Shown piece by piece: positions 1 through 8,724 of a stretch of 64,000 bases of DNA. Within the stretch, counting starts at the first letter, position 1. Every line of letters begins with the position of its first letter. The stretch comes from Streptomyces rubradiris (lineage in GTDB: Bacteria > Actinomycetota > Actinomycetes > Streptomycetales > Streptomycetaceae). A program made the position numbers and the translations under genes. Below the pieces are notes generated by a model. It made no database searches and was not told where the DNA came from. It worked only from the letters and a program-made list of their open reading frames with translations. The stretch spans positions 62,001-126,000 of the forward strand of contig NZ_BNEA01000015.1 in the NCBI RefSeq assembly GCF_016860525.1. The letters are read 5' to 3'.

Positions 1-1510
1 GCAAGGCGCGCAACGCCGCCTTGTCCGGCTTTCCGCTCGGTGCCACGGGCACCTCGGTGATGCCGACGACACGGACCGGGGCGGCGGCTTCCCCCAGTTC
101 CCGGGCCACCAGTTCGCGCAGCGCGTCCGCGACCGGTACGGCTCCGGGGTGCGGGACCACGAAGGCGTGGATCGCCTCGCCGGTGCGGTCGTCCGGGACT
201 CCGACGACGTATGCCTGGTCGATGTCCGGATGGGCGGCCAGGACCCGCTCTATGGGGCCCGCGTAGTGGACGACGGCGTTGACGATGACGATGTCGCGCG
301 TGCGCCCGGACAACCGCAGATACCCCCGCGCGTCGAGCCGGCCGAGATCCCGGGTGCGGATCCAGCCGTCCCGCAGGACCTCCGCGGTCTCGCGGGGGTC
401 CTCCCAGTAGCCGTGGAACGCGTCCGCCAGGCGGACCCACACCTCGCCCGTCCGGCCCGCGGGGAGGTCTCGTCCGTCAGGATCCCGCACGGTCATCTCG
501 ACGGTGTCGAGTGGGCGCCCGACGCTGTCGGCCAGGCCTGGATCGGCTGCCAGTTCCCCGGGTTCGAGGACCGTCAGCATGCCCGTCTCCGTCTGGCCGT
601 AGGCGTGGTGGACCACGGGTCCGAGCAGCCCGGCCGCCTCGGTCAGCCGGTGCGGGGCCAGCGGGGAGCCCGCCACGACGAGGGCGCGCAGGCTGCTGGT
701 GTCGACGGCCCGGTCGCGGACGGCGTCGAGGATGCCGTACAGGCGCGGCACGGTCGTCATGCAGGCGCTGATGCGGTGCTCGGCGAAGACCTCGGGAAAC
801 CGCGGGGGCCGGCCGGGGATGACGGCGGTGCCTCCGCCAAGCAGCGACAGACATAGGTGTTCGAACATGACGGCGCTGCTGAGCGTGCCGAAGAGCAGGA
901 AGCGCGCGTACCGTGCCGCGAGGCGCCGGGTGCGGTCGGTCCAGCGGCCGGGTCGCAGCGCCCAGCCCTCCGACAGGGCGCCGTAGGTCACCATCGTGCC
1001 CTTGGGCCGGCCGGTGCTGCCGCTGGTGAGGTGGATGACGCCGATGCCGTCGCGGTCGCCCCGGGCGGTGAGGTCCTCGGGTCCGGGCGTGAAGGGTGCC
1101 GGGGGCCGTAGCGCTCCGCCGGTGTCCAGCAGCGGTATCCCGCCCGCTTCGGCGGCCAGCGCCGGCCGGCTCGCGGGGTCGTCCGTCACCACGGCGCTGA
1201 TGTCGCGGGCGAGGATGTCGCGCAGGTGCTCGGGGGTCAGCCCGGGGCGCAGTGCCACCACCTGGCAGCCGACGACATGGGCGGCGACGCGGACGGCGAA
1301 CGCCTCGGGCGTGACACCGGTGTCGAGGGCCACGCGGGATCCGGCGGTCAGGCCCGCACCGCGCAGGCCTCTCACGAACCCGGCGATCTGTACGAGCACT
1401 TGCCCCCTGGTGACCGCGCGTCCCCGGTACTCGAAAGCGGGCAGAGCGGGAGCTTCGCGGAACGCGTCGACGAACGCTTGCGGAAAGACTTCCCCGGGCT
1501 TTTCGTCCAC
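1..1510 (-). CDS. adenylate-forming acyl/aryl-CoA ligase (3' end cut by window edge)
   Basis: This is a class I adenylate-forming enzyme (ANL superfamily), expected to activate a carboxylic acid as acyl-AMP and pass it to CoA or a carrier protein. On the minus strand the frame shows the phosphate-binding loop LTSGSTGRPKG, the A5-type motif YGQTETG, the TRDLG aspartate region and the C-terminal lysine motif PSGKPDKAALRAL, so only the last few residues lie outside the window. About 503 codons are visible. I chose the GTG at 1510 because GGAG sits 5-6 bases upstream. The gene diverges from the flavoprotein operon at 1745, with 234 bp between them holding a large inverted repeat. Substrate is unknown; the neighbours suggest a tailoring or starter-activation role in a small pathway that probably continues to the left. 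Confidence 0.85.
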   Translation of the reverse strand, partial: MDEKPGEVFPQAFVDAFREAPALPAFEYRGRAVTRGQVLVQIAGFVRGLRGAGLTAGSRVALDTGVTPEAFAVRVAAHVVGCQVVALRPGLTPEHLRDILARDISAVVTDDPASRPALAAEAGGIPLLDTGGALRPPAPFTPGPEDLTARGDRDGIGVIHLTSGSTGRPKGTMVTYGALSEGWALRPGRWTDRTRRLAARYARFLLFGTLSSAVMFEHLCLSLLGGGTAVIPGRPPRFPEVFAEHRISACMTTVPRLYGILDAVRDRAVDTSSLRALVVAGSPLAPHRLTEAAGLLGPVVHHAYGQTETGMLTVLEPGELAADPGLADSVGRPLDTVEMTVRDPDGRDLPAGRTGEVWVRLADAFHGYWEDPRETAEVLRDGWIRTRDLGRLDARGYLRLSGRTRDIVIVNAVVHYAGPIERVLAAHPDIDQAYVVGVPDDRTGEAIHAFVVPHPGAVPVADALRELVARELGEAAAPVRVVGITEVPVAPSGKPDKAALRAL

Positions 1511-1638
1511 TTCGTCTCCACTCTGGGCCGATAACCGATGTAAAGGCAGCGTGAATGACTGGAAAACGACCATGGCCGGCGCGCTCGGCACTCCGGACCG
1601 CCCATCACGCCTTCACGTTAGCCGAAGGAGGAAATGCG

Positions 1639-1684
1639 CCACCCCTGGTGTTGTGTGATCCATATCACACAACACCAGGGGTGG
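1639..1684. repeat. 46-bp perfect inverted repeat with CRP-like core
   Basis: Two 21-bp arms (1639-1659 and 1664-1684) are exact reverse complements separated by the 4-base loop CCAT. The centre reads TGTGA-N6-TCACA (1654-1669), the classical half-site arrangement of CRP/FNR-family operators. It lies between divergent genes, so it is not a simple operon-end terminator. It could act as an operator, a 5'-UTR hairpin for the flavoprotein operon, or both. Confidence 0.85.
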
Positions 1685-1744
1685 CTCCGTTCTTTAACCG
1701 TCAAGTACCGTCCTTCCCACCCCCACGTCAGGCAGGAGAAGGCC

Positions 1745-3370
1745 ATGTCTGATTCAGGACAGGTTGACTATCTCGTCATCGGCGGCGGCCCCGCGGGCCT
1801 CCAAGCCGGGTACTTCCTCCAAAAAAGCGGCAGAAACTACCTCATCATGGAAGAGAGCGACGCTCCCGGCGCTTTCTTCACTCGTTTTCCCAGACACCGG
1901 ACCCTTATTTCCTCCAATAAGGTGCACACCGGTTGGAGCGACCCCGAGATGCGTCTGCGCGTCGACTGGAACTCCTTGCTCTCGGACGAGGGTCCGCTGT
2001 TCACCGCTTACTCCCCGCGGTATTTCCCGCCGGCCGACGACATGGTCCGCTACCTCGCGGACTTCGCCCGGACGCACGGGTTGAACATCCGGTTCAACAC
2101 CCGCATCACCCGTATCTCCCGGCCCGACGGCGGCCTCTTCGTGGCGACCGACCAGAATGGCAACGTTGTCCGGGCCCGCCGCGTCATCGTCGCCACCGGC
2201 GTCTCGCGGCCGTACGTACCGCCCATCGAGGGCGCCGCGGCGGCCGAGCACTACGACCAGGTGTCCGTCGACCCCGCCGAATTCACCGACAAGCGGGTAC
2301 TGATCATCGGGCGGGGAAATTCCGCCTTCGAGACCGCCGACCATCTCATCGAGACCGCGGCCGTCATCCACGTGGCCGGACCCGGCTCGCTCAAGCTCGC
2401 CTGGCGGACGCATTTCGTCGGGCATCTCCGGGCCGTGAACAACAACTTCCTGGACACCTACCAGCTCAAGTCCCAGAACGCCGTACTGGACGGCGACATT
2501 CTCCGTATAGCACGGAAGCCCGACGGCACCTATGTCGTGAGTGTTAAATTCTCGCGCGTCGCGGAAGTGGTGAAGGACATCCCGTACGACCGGGTCATCC
2601 TGGCCACCGGTTTCCGCTTCGACGCCTCGATCTTCAACGACGACTGCCGTCCCGACCTCGTCATCAAGGACCGCTTCCCGAGGCTCACCGACGCCTGGGA
2701 ATCCGTGAACGTGCCCGATCTGTATTTCGCCGGCACCATCACCCAGTCCCTGGACTTCAAGAAGTCGACCAGCGGGTTCATCCACGGGTTCCGGTACGGC
2801 GTGAAGGCACTGCACCGCATCCTCGAACGCCGCTACCACGACCAGGACTGGCCGCACACCACCCTGCCCGCCGCCGCGGGCCCGGTGACCGACGCGGTCA
2901 TCGAGCGGGTCAACCGGACCTCGGCCCTGTGGCAGCTGTTCGGGTTCCTCGGCGACGCGGTCCTGGTCGGCACCGACGGAACCGTGCGCCACTGCGAGGA
3001 GATCCCGGTGGCACACCTGCACCATGCCGCCGCCCGGGGCCAGTTCGGCGATCTGGCCTCCTACTTCACCGTCACGCTGGAGTACGGCGCCGACCACGAC
3101 CAGGTCGATCCCTTCGACATCACCGTCAGCAGGACTCCCCAGCAGGACACCAGCGGCCTCGACGCGCGCTACCTGCACCCCGTGGTACGGCAGTTCCTGC
3201 CCGACGGCACCGGCAAGCCGGTCGCCGAGCACCACATCACGGAGAACCTGGAGAACGAGTGGGACAACCCCGACGTCCATGTCGGCCCGCTGCGCTCCTT
3301 CCTCGCCTCCCGGCTGCCCGCCGGGGCCGACCTCCCGGCCGGCGAGGACATCGCCGCGCCCCGGGCATGA
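1745..3370 (+). CDS. FOXRED2-like FAD-dependent oxidoreductase
   Basis: A two-dinucleotide-fold flavoprotein of 541 residues. The FAD motif GGGPAG is at residues 13-18 and the second fold (IGRGNSAFE) is near residue 190. The stretch FFTRFPRHRTLIS is the hallmark I associate with the FOXRED2/ERFAD group rather than with ordinary Baeyer-Villiger enzymes. About 150 C-terminal residues beyond the NAD(P)-linked core are unassigned. Start ATG 1745 follows AGGAG at about 1734-1738. An in-frame upstream ATG at 1634 directly behind AAGGAGG would add 37 residues spanning the inverted repeat, which I consider less likely. The stop overlaps the next start (ATGA), so the two are translationally coupled. 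Probable role is oxidation or hydroxylation of a pathway intermediate; the substrate is unknown. Confidence 0.85.
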   Translation: MSDSGQVDYLVIGGGPAGLQAGYFLQKSGRNYLIMEESDAPGAFFTRFPRHRTLISSNKVHTGWSDPEMRLRVDWNSLLSDEGPLFTAYSPRYFPPADDMVRYLADFARTHGLNIRFNTRITRISRPDGGLFVATDQNGNVVRARRVIVATGVSRPYVPPIEGAAAAEHYDQVSVDPAEFTDKRVLIIGRGNSAFETADHLIETAAVIHVAGPGSLKLAWRTHFVGHLRAVNNNFLDTYQLKSQNAVLDGDILRIARKPDGTYVVSVKFSRVAEVVKDIPYDRVILATGFRFDASIFNDDCRPDLVIKDRFPRLTDAWESVNVPDLYFAGTITQSLDFKKSTSGFIHGFRYGVKALHRILERRYHDQDWPHTTLPAAAGPVTDAVIERVNRTSALWQLFGFLGDAVLVGTDGTVRHCEEIPVAHLHHAAARGQFGDLASYFTVTLEYGADHDQVDPFDITVSRTPQQDTSGLDARYLHPVVRQFLPDGTGKPVAEHHITENLENEWDNPDVHVGPLRSFLASRLPAGADLPAGEDIAAPRA

Positions 3371-4530
3371 CCGGCTCGCGCCCCGGCCCGCCGCACGACC
3401 CGGCCGAGTCGGCACGCGGGAAACTCAAGCCCGAGCACTACGACTACTTCGCCGGCGGCGCGGGCGAGGAGACGGCGCTCAGGGAGAACGAGGACGCCTT
3501 CGGCCGGCTGGCCCTGCTCCCCCGGGTGCTGCGCGGCGGTGGCGACCGCGACACCCGGGTGAGCGTGCTGGGCCGGGACTGGCCGGCGCCGCTCTTCGTC
3601 TCGCCCACCGCCTTCCACCGCCTCGCCCACCCCGACGGTGAACCGGCCACCGCGCGCGCCGCCGCCGCTGCCGGCATCCCGCTGGTCACCGGCGTGGCAG
3701 CCACCACCGCCGTCGCGGACGTCGTCGCCGCGGCCCGCGAGGCGGACCCGGAGGCCGTGGTCTGGTTCCAGCTGTATCTGCAACCGGAACGCGAGGTCAC
3801 CGCCGAGCTGGTGCTCCGGGCCGCACGGGCGGGCTGCTCCGCCCTCGTCGTCACCGTCGACTCACCCGTCTTCGGCACCCGCACCCGGGACCTGCGCAAC
3901 GGTTTCCACGACCTGCCGCCCGGCCTCGCCGCCGAGAACATGCGGGACCTGCCCGGTGTGCCACCCGGCACCACCCGCGACATCGCCATGTGGCCGGCCG
4001 GCTGGGACGACCTGGCGCGGCTGCGCGAGCTGACCGACCTGCCCCTCGTCCTCAAGGGCGTGCTGCACCCCGACGACGCGCGGGCCGCCGTCGACCGGGG
4101 CGTGGACGCGTTGATCGTGTCCAATCACGGGGGGCGGCAGCTCGATGCCGCTCCGGCATCGGTCGAGGCGCTCCCGGCCGTGGCCGGGGCCGTCGCCGGA
4201 CGGGTGCCCGTCCTGATGGACGGGGGCGTGCGCCGGGGCTCCGACATCGCCCTGGCCCTCGCCCTCGGAGCCCGGGCCGTCGGTGTGGGCCGGCCCGTGC
4301 TGTGGGCCCTGGCCACGGGCGGCGAGGACGGCGTACGCCAGGCGCTGACGGCACTGCGCGAGGACTTCGAGCAGGTGCTCGCCCTGTGTGGCGGGCTCCG
4401 GCCGCAGGACCTGACGGCCGACCAGGTGGTCCCGCGCGGGCTGCCGTACCCGCCGTACGGTCTCGCCGCCGGGCAAGGGGCCCCACCTCACCTTCCGTAC
4501 CGGCTCCGGAGAGGAGAACGCACATGGTGA
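3367..4530 (+). CDS. FMN-dependent alpha-hydroxyacid oxidase/dehydrogenase
   Basis: A TIM-barrel flavoprotein of the lactate/glycolate/hydroxymandelate oxidase family, 387 residues. The N-terminal YDYFAGGAGEE, the TVDSP segment with RTRDLRNGF, the lysine in LKGVLHP, the catalytic histidine in SNHGGRQLD (near residue 254) and the phosphate-binding DGGVRRGSD are all present, so it should be active. The reaction is oxidation of an L-2-hydroxyacid to the 2-oxoacid. It is coupled on both sides: ATGA overlap with the FOXRED2-like gene and a 7-bp overlap with the P450-like gene. The coupling implies one pathway. The family also serves biosynthesis (for example hydroxymandelate oxidase in glycopeptide pathways), but the substrate cannot be read here. 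Confidence 0.9.
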   Translation: MTGSRPGPPHDPAESARGKLKPEHYDYFAGGAGEETALRENEDAFGRLALLPRVLRGGGDRDTRVSVLGRDWPAPLFVSPTAFHRLAHPDGEPATARAAAAAGIPLVTGVAATTAVADVVAAAREADPEAVVWFQLYLQPEREVTAELVLRAARAGCSALVVTVDSPVFGTRTRDLRNGFHDLPPGLAAENMRDLPGVPPGTTRDIAMWPAGWDDLARLRELTDLPLVLKGVLHPDDARAAVDRGVDALIVSNHGGRQLDAAPASVEALPAVAGAVAGRVPVLMDGGVRRGSDIALALALGARAVGVGRPVLWALATGGEDGVRQALTALREDFEQVLALCGGLRPQDLTADQVVPRGLPYPPYGLAAGQGAPPHLPYRLRRGERTW

Positions 4531-5984
4531 GCAGGAGAACGGCGGCGGCGCTGGCGGCGGGCGGGGCGCTGCTGCTGTCGTCCCCGTCCTGGCTGCCCGG
4601 CAAGGTCGTCGCCCTCCGCACGAAAGTCTTCGCCCGCGTCAACGGCGACGAGGGCATGCTCCTCCCCAACGCCACGTTCGGCCCCGACCGTTTCCAGGAG
4701 GTCTACGGCCATCCGTCCGCCGGGGGCCGCAGCAAGGGCGCGGCACTGTCCGACTTGTTCTGGTACTGGCTGGCGCCCGGCGCCGACGTCCACCAGGAGC
4801 ACCTGGAGGCCGGGCCCCGCTACGACGAGGTCGCCCGCCGGACGCTCGCCCTGCTGTCCGGCCCGTCGGCACAGCTGTACGAAGCCGCCGCACGGCACAC
4901 GCGGCAGGCCCTGGACGCGGCGGACACGGGCCGCGTGCGCGTCGTACGGCTGCGTGATCTGATGATGCCGGTGTGGGCCGAGTTCTTCTACGGACTGGTC
5001 TTCGAGGAGCCCTGCCCGGCCGAGGCCCGGCAGCTGATCGTCGCCCACGCCGAGGACGTCGTCAACGCCCTCAAATGCACCCGTCCACGCCACATGCGCC
5101 GCAGGAACCGGCTCACCCGCTACCTGCTGCGCCGCCTGGCGGCCGGGGACGTACCGCACGCGCTGCCCGCCGGCCTGACCCTCCGGCAGCAGGTTCACTA
5201 CCTCCAAGGCACCTTCTTCAACACGGCCGTCGTGCAGATGTCCGAGGCGACGGCCCACCTCCTGCTGGCCCTGGCCCAGCACCCGGACGTGCAGGAAAGG
5301 GTGGCGGCCACCCCCGACGACGACCGCTACCTGACCCAGGTCATGAACGAGACCTTCCGTCTCTACCCGCTGTTCGGAGTGGCCCACCGGATCACCACCG
5401 CGGACATCACCCTCGACGGCCTGCCCACGATCCCGGCGGGCTCCGTCCTGGCCTTCAGCTACCCCGACTACCACGCCACCGGCTACGCCGACCCCGACCG
5501 CTTCGACCCCGACCGCTGGGCGACGCTCTCCGCGAGGAACGCCCACCACATCCCCTTCGGTGTCGCCGCCAACCGGCCCTGTCCCGCCTGGCGTCTCGCA
5601 CCCGTCGTCATGCGTGCCGCGACCCGCGAGGTGCTGGCCCGGTACGTGCTCGACTCCCCCGTCGGCCACACCCGCTCCATCCCGCACCGCGCCCCGTGTC
5701 TGCTCCTCCCCCGGGACCGGCCGGTCCCGGAGCGTCAGCGACGCGTCCTGCGCACGGCGCTGAGGGTTCGCGACCGCGCCGAGGACGTCGGGCGCAGCCT
5801 GCTGCAACTGGTCTTCGGCACCTGGATGGTGCTCGACGCCCGCCGCACCAGGCCCGCCGCCGCGTACTTCGCCCGGTACGACACCGAGGGCCGTCCGCTG
5901 GACGGCCCGCACACCCGGCCCGGCCGCGCGGCGGGACCCGGACAGGCCGCTGCCGCCTGCCCGTACACCGGCCGCGGTGCCTGA
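4524..5984 (+). CDS. atypical membrane-anchored cytochrome P450-like protein
   Basis: A 486-residue P450-fold protein with an N-terminal hydrophobic segment (about residues 8-25) resembling a membrane anchor, unusual for soluble bacterial P450s. The K-helix ExxR is present (E276, R279) and the heme loop reads FGVAANRPCP with the candidate thiolate at C353. Compared with FxxGxxxCxG, the loop has one extra residue between F and C and the first glycine is alanine. The I-helix region (about residues 229-245) lacks the usual acid/alcohol AGxDT pair. Such changes are known in P450s that rearrange peroxides rather than activate O2. A tail of about 90 residues follows the heme loop. ATG 4524 is preceded by GGAGAGGAG. 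Function is inferred only as heme-thiolate chemistry in the same pathway as its neighbours. Confidence 0.75.
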   Translation: MVSRRTAAALAAGGALLLSSPSWLPGKVVALRTKVFARVNGDEGMLLPNATFGPDRFQEVYGHPSAGGRSKGAALSDLFWYWLAPGADVHQEHLEAGPRYDEVARRTLALLSGPSAQLYEAAARHTRQALDAADTGRVRVVRLRDLMMPVWAEFFYGLVFEEPCPAEARQLIVAHAEDVVNALKCTRPRHMRRRNRLTRYLLRRLAAGDVPHALPAGLTLRQQVHYLQGTFFNTAVVQMSEATAHLLLALAQHPDVQERVAATPDDDRYLTQVMNETFRLYPLFGVAHRITTADITLDGLPTIPAGSVLAFSYPDYHATGYADPDRFDPDRWATLSARNAHHIPFGVAANRPCPAWRLAPVVMRAATREVLARYVLDSPVGHTRSIPHRAPCLLLPRDRPVPERQRRVLRTALRVRDRAEDVGRSLLQLVFGTWMVLDARRTRPAAAYFARYDTEGRPLDGPHTRPGRAAGPGQAAAACPYTGRGA

Positions 5985-6028
5985 CAGCGGCAACACCCCC
6001 CATACGTCTCCTCCTCAAGGAGTCACCG

Positions 6029-7306
6029 TTGTCGACCACCGAGATGGGCCCGGCGTTCTTCCTCGCCGTGGTCGTCATCCTCACCGCGTGCCGCCTCGTC
6101 AGCAGGCTGCTCCGCCCGCTCGGCCAGCCACCCGTCGTCGGCGAGATGGTCGCCGGCGTGGCCCTCGGTCCCTCCGTGCTCGGCCTCCTGTCGCCCGGCC
6201 TGGAGAGGGCCGTGTTCCCGGACGAGATCCGTCCCGTGCTGTACGTGGCGGGGCAGGTCGGTCTCGTCGTCTTCATGTTCCTGTCCGGCTACGAGTTCCG
6301 CACCGACCGGCTGCGGTCGGTGGGCCGTACGGCGGTGCCCGTCTCGGCGGCCGGCATCGTCGTGCCGCTCCTCCTGGGCACCGGACTGGCCTGGGCGGCA
6401 CACGACGCGGTGGACCTCTACCCGGACGGGATCTCTCCCTCGGTGGGCGCGCTGTTCGTCGGGGTCACCGTGGCGATCACCGCTTTCCCGATGATGGCCC
6501 GGATCATCACCGAGCGGGGCCTGACGAAGACCCGCTTCGGCGCGGTCTCCCTGGCCGCCGGCGCGCTGGACGACGCCGTGGCATGGGTCCTGCTGGCCGG
6601 GGTGCTCAGCATGGCGGGCAGCGGTGCGGAGACCTTCCTGCGGGCGGTCATCGGCACGGCCGGACTCGCCGTGTTCCTCGGGATCTTCCTCCGCGTGCGG
6701 CCCGGCGCTCTCGAGCGGGCCCGGCGCCTGACCGGGGAACAGATGCTGCTGGTCACCGTCCTGCTGCTGTTCCTCGCCGCGTGGTACACCGACCGCATCG
6801 GCCTGTACGCCGTGTTCGGCGCCTTCAGCCTCGGTGTCGCCTTCCCCCGCGACCCGGTGGTGACCCGCGCGGTGGAGGCCGTAGCGCCGGTGAGCAGGAT
6901 CGTGTTCCTGCCCCTGTTCTTCGCCTACTCCGGCCTCAACACGGACTTCACCCTGCTGTCCGACGGCGGGCTGCTGTTGTTCACGGTGGTCTGTGTCGCG
7001 GTGGCGATCATCAGCAAGTTCGGTGCCTGCTGGGCCACGGCGCGCCTGCTGGGTGAGCCGCAGGCCGTCGCCGTCCGCGTCGGCACGCTGATGAACGCAC
7101 GAGGCCTGATGCAGCTCATCGCCATCAACGTGGGCCTGTCCGCGGGCATCGCGTCCCCCGCGCTGTTCGGCGTCCTCGTGATCGTCGCCCTGGTGACCAC
7201 GGTGATGACGGCCCCGCTGCTGGCCCTCCTGGACCACCGGGACCGGAGTCGGCGGCCCGAGGAGACACCCTCGGCCGGGATGACCCCGACTACGAGAGAA
7301 CCATGA
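6029..7306 (+). CDS. CPA2-type cation/proton antiporter
   Basis: A 425-residue polytopic membrane protein of the monovalent cation:proton antiporter-2 family with roughly 12 hydrophobic segments. Recognisable features are GQPPVVGEMVAGVALGPS near the N-terminus, the internal DDAVAW motif with the paired aspartates, and the GLMQLIAINVGL segment near the end. I chose the TTG at 6029 because AAGGAG lies 5 bases upstream; ATG 6044 is the alternative. It starts 44 bp after the P450-like gene and is probably its last operon partner. In antibiotic clusters such antiporters export or confer tolerance to an ionic product, which is a guess here; ordinary Na+/K+ homeostasis is the alternative. Confidence 0.85.
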   Translation: MSTTEMGPAFFLAVVVILTACRLVSRLLRPLGQPPVVGEMVAGVALGPSVLGLLSPGLERAVFPDEIRPVLYVAGQVGLVVFMFLSGYEFRTDRLRSVGRTAVPVSAAGIVVPLLLGTGLAWAAHDAVDLYPDGISPSVGALFVGVTVAITAFPMMARIITERGLTKTRFGAVSLAAGALDDAVAWVLLAGVLSMAGSGAETFLRAVIGTAGLAVFLGIFLRVRPGALERARRLTGEQMLLVTVLLLFLAAWYTDRIGLYAVFGAFSLGVAFPRDPVVTRAVEAVAPVSRIVFLPLFFAYSGLNTDFTLLSDGGLLLFTVVCVAVAIISKFGACWATARLLGEPQAVAVRVGTLMNARGLMQLIAINVGLSAGIASPALFGVLVIVALVTTVMTAPLLALLDHRDRSRRPEETPSAGMTPTTREP

Positions 7307-7384
7307 CACCGTCCATGGATCGCTCAGCGGCTCGGCGGCCCGTCACGTCCCGGTCCGGTGGGCGAGGGGCTGTTACGGGGGCGG

Positions 7385-7968
7385 CTGGTGGTGTGAAGAG
7401 TGCCTGAACGGTTTCGATGGCCGGCTCTCGCAGCCAGGCGTGGGCGCGGCCGTTGTCGCGGCGCTGGTGCCACAGCGGGTAAAGGGGTACGTCGGGCAGC
7501 GGGAGCGGCGGCGGCAGTGCGGTCAGGCCGAGTTGGTCCCGGGCCGCGCGGGTGGCCGCCTCGGGGAGGGTGACGACCAGGTCGGTGTCGAGGGCGAGTT
7601 GCAGGGCGAAGGCGGTGGCGGGCCCGGCGGCGGCGACGCGTATCGTTCGAGGCCGTGTGCGGTCAGGGCGTCATCGATCGGGTCGCGCAGGCTTCCGCGT
7701 AGCGCGCGAGGCTCAGCGGGTCCACGGTGAGCGGGTGGCCCGGGCGGACGGCGACGACCGGCCGGTCCTTGCCGACGAGGCGGTGGCGGATGTCGGGGAG
7801 CGTCGGCGCTGTGGAGCTCGATCCGAGGTCGACCTCGCCCCGGCGCAACTCGGCGTCGTCAGTGCCTGGTTCGGCGGACAGGCGCAGCCGGACGCCGGGA
7901 GCCTGACGGTGGACGGCCGGGGTCAAGGCGGTACCGCATGCGGCGGTCAGGGCGTCGTGCCAGCGCAC
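7385..7968 (-). pseudogene. LysR-type regulator effector domain, HTH lost, frameshifted
   Basis: Read on the minus strand, this is the effector-binding half of a LysR regulator broken into three frames. The first piece ends near 7690 and contains RHRLVGKDRPVVAVRPGHPL. A second frame carries RGSLRDPIDDALTAHGLE. A third frame runs through DTDLVVTLPEA and PLYPLWHQRRDNGRAHAWL. The N-terminal winged-helix DNA-binding domain is missing, replaced upstream by a truncated FAD hydroxylase. At least two frameshifts and a small deletion are needed, so it is not functional. Regulator plus FAD-hydroxylase remnants suggest a deleted aromatic-degradation or tailoring locus. Confidence 0.75.
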
Positions 7969-8000
7969 GGTGGACGGCCGCGGACAAGGCGGTACCGCAT
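7906..8000. repeat. 34-bp imperfect direct repeats at a pseudogene junction
   Basis: Copies at 7906-7939 and 7967-8000 match at 32 of 34 positions, offset by 61 bp, both ending GGCGGTACCGCAT. The first lies inside the LysR remnant and the second at the boundary with the truncated FAD hydroxylase. The arrangement fits a local duplication or recombination scar at the deletion joint. Confidence 0.85.
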
Positions 8001-8606
8001 TCAGAGCTGGACCGGCTGCGCCGGGGTCCGGTGCGGATCTTCGGGCGTCAGATGAAGTGGGCGTTGGAACGGGCCGAGGAGGTCGCGGCCTTCGGGGCTG
8101 GTCCGCACGGTGACGGCTCCGTCATCCGCGTCGAAGCCGGTCAGCTCCACTCCCCGGCGCACATCGACGCCGAGCTCGCCCGCCCGCCCGTCGAGCAGCC
8201 GCTCGATGTCCTGCTGCGCCACGAAAGCGATCTCGGCGGCGGGTCCGGCGTCGCCGAGGCCCGGCTCCGTACGGTCGACCAAGTCGGCGCGCAGCATGAT
8301 TCCGGCGAAGTGCCCGACGTACCCAAGCCCTTGACCCGCGCCACCACCTCCGTCCCCGCCACTCCGCTCCCGAATGAATGTTTGGAAGCGGTCCATCGCC
8401 TGCCGCTGCACCTTGGCCAGCGCGGGCAGCATGCCTCGGCGGTAGAGCGCCTCGGCGCTGGGTGTGGTGATCGCCCCGCCCTTGATCGTCGGGTCCACTT
8501 CGGTGAGGCGCTCAAGGACGGCCACCCGCGCACCTCCGAGCCGGAGCTCGCAGGCCAGCATCAGTCCGACCGGGCCGCCTCCGGCCACCACTACGTCATA
8601 GTCCAT
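8001..8606 (-). pseudogene. truncated FAD aromatic hydroxylase (PheA/TfdB-type)
   Basis: The reading frame begins MDYDVVVAGGGPVGLMLACE, the classical FAD-binding GxGxxG start of flavoprotein aromatic hydroxylases, and keeps family-like sequence to about residue 170 (DGAVTVRT). It then runs into unrelated residues and stops after about 201 codons, where the family needs roughly 500. The substrate domain and the second FAD motif are absent. The 3' truncation coincides with the direct repeat at 7967-8000, so it was probably cut by the event that also removed the HTH of the neighbouring LysR gene. Confidence 0.75.
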
Positions 8607-8724
8607 GGCGCCGACTATGACCGAGGGCCCAAAAGGCCAAAAAGGCGCCGCGGCGTCAAGGGGTCGGCCCCGCGAGGAGAATGGGTCGGCGCAGTCAGTG
8701 CTGACAACGGTCAAGGAACGAGGC

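Noticed and set aside
1639..1684. Simple rho-independent terminator
   Set aside because: It lies between divergently transcribed genes, where no transcript should end, and lacks a T-tract on either side.
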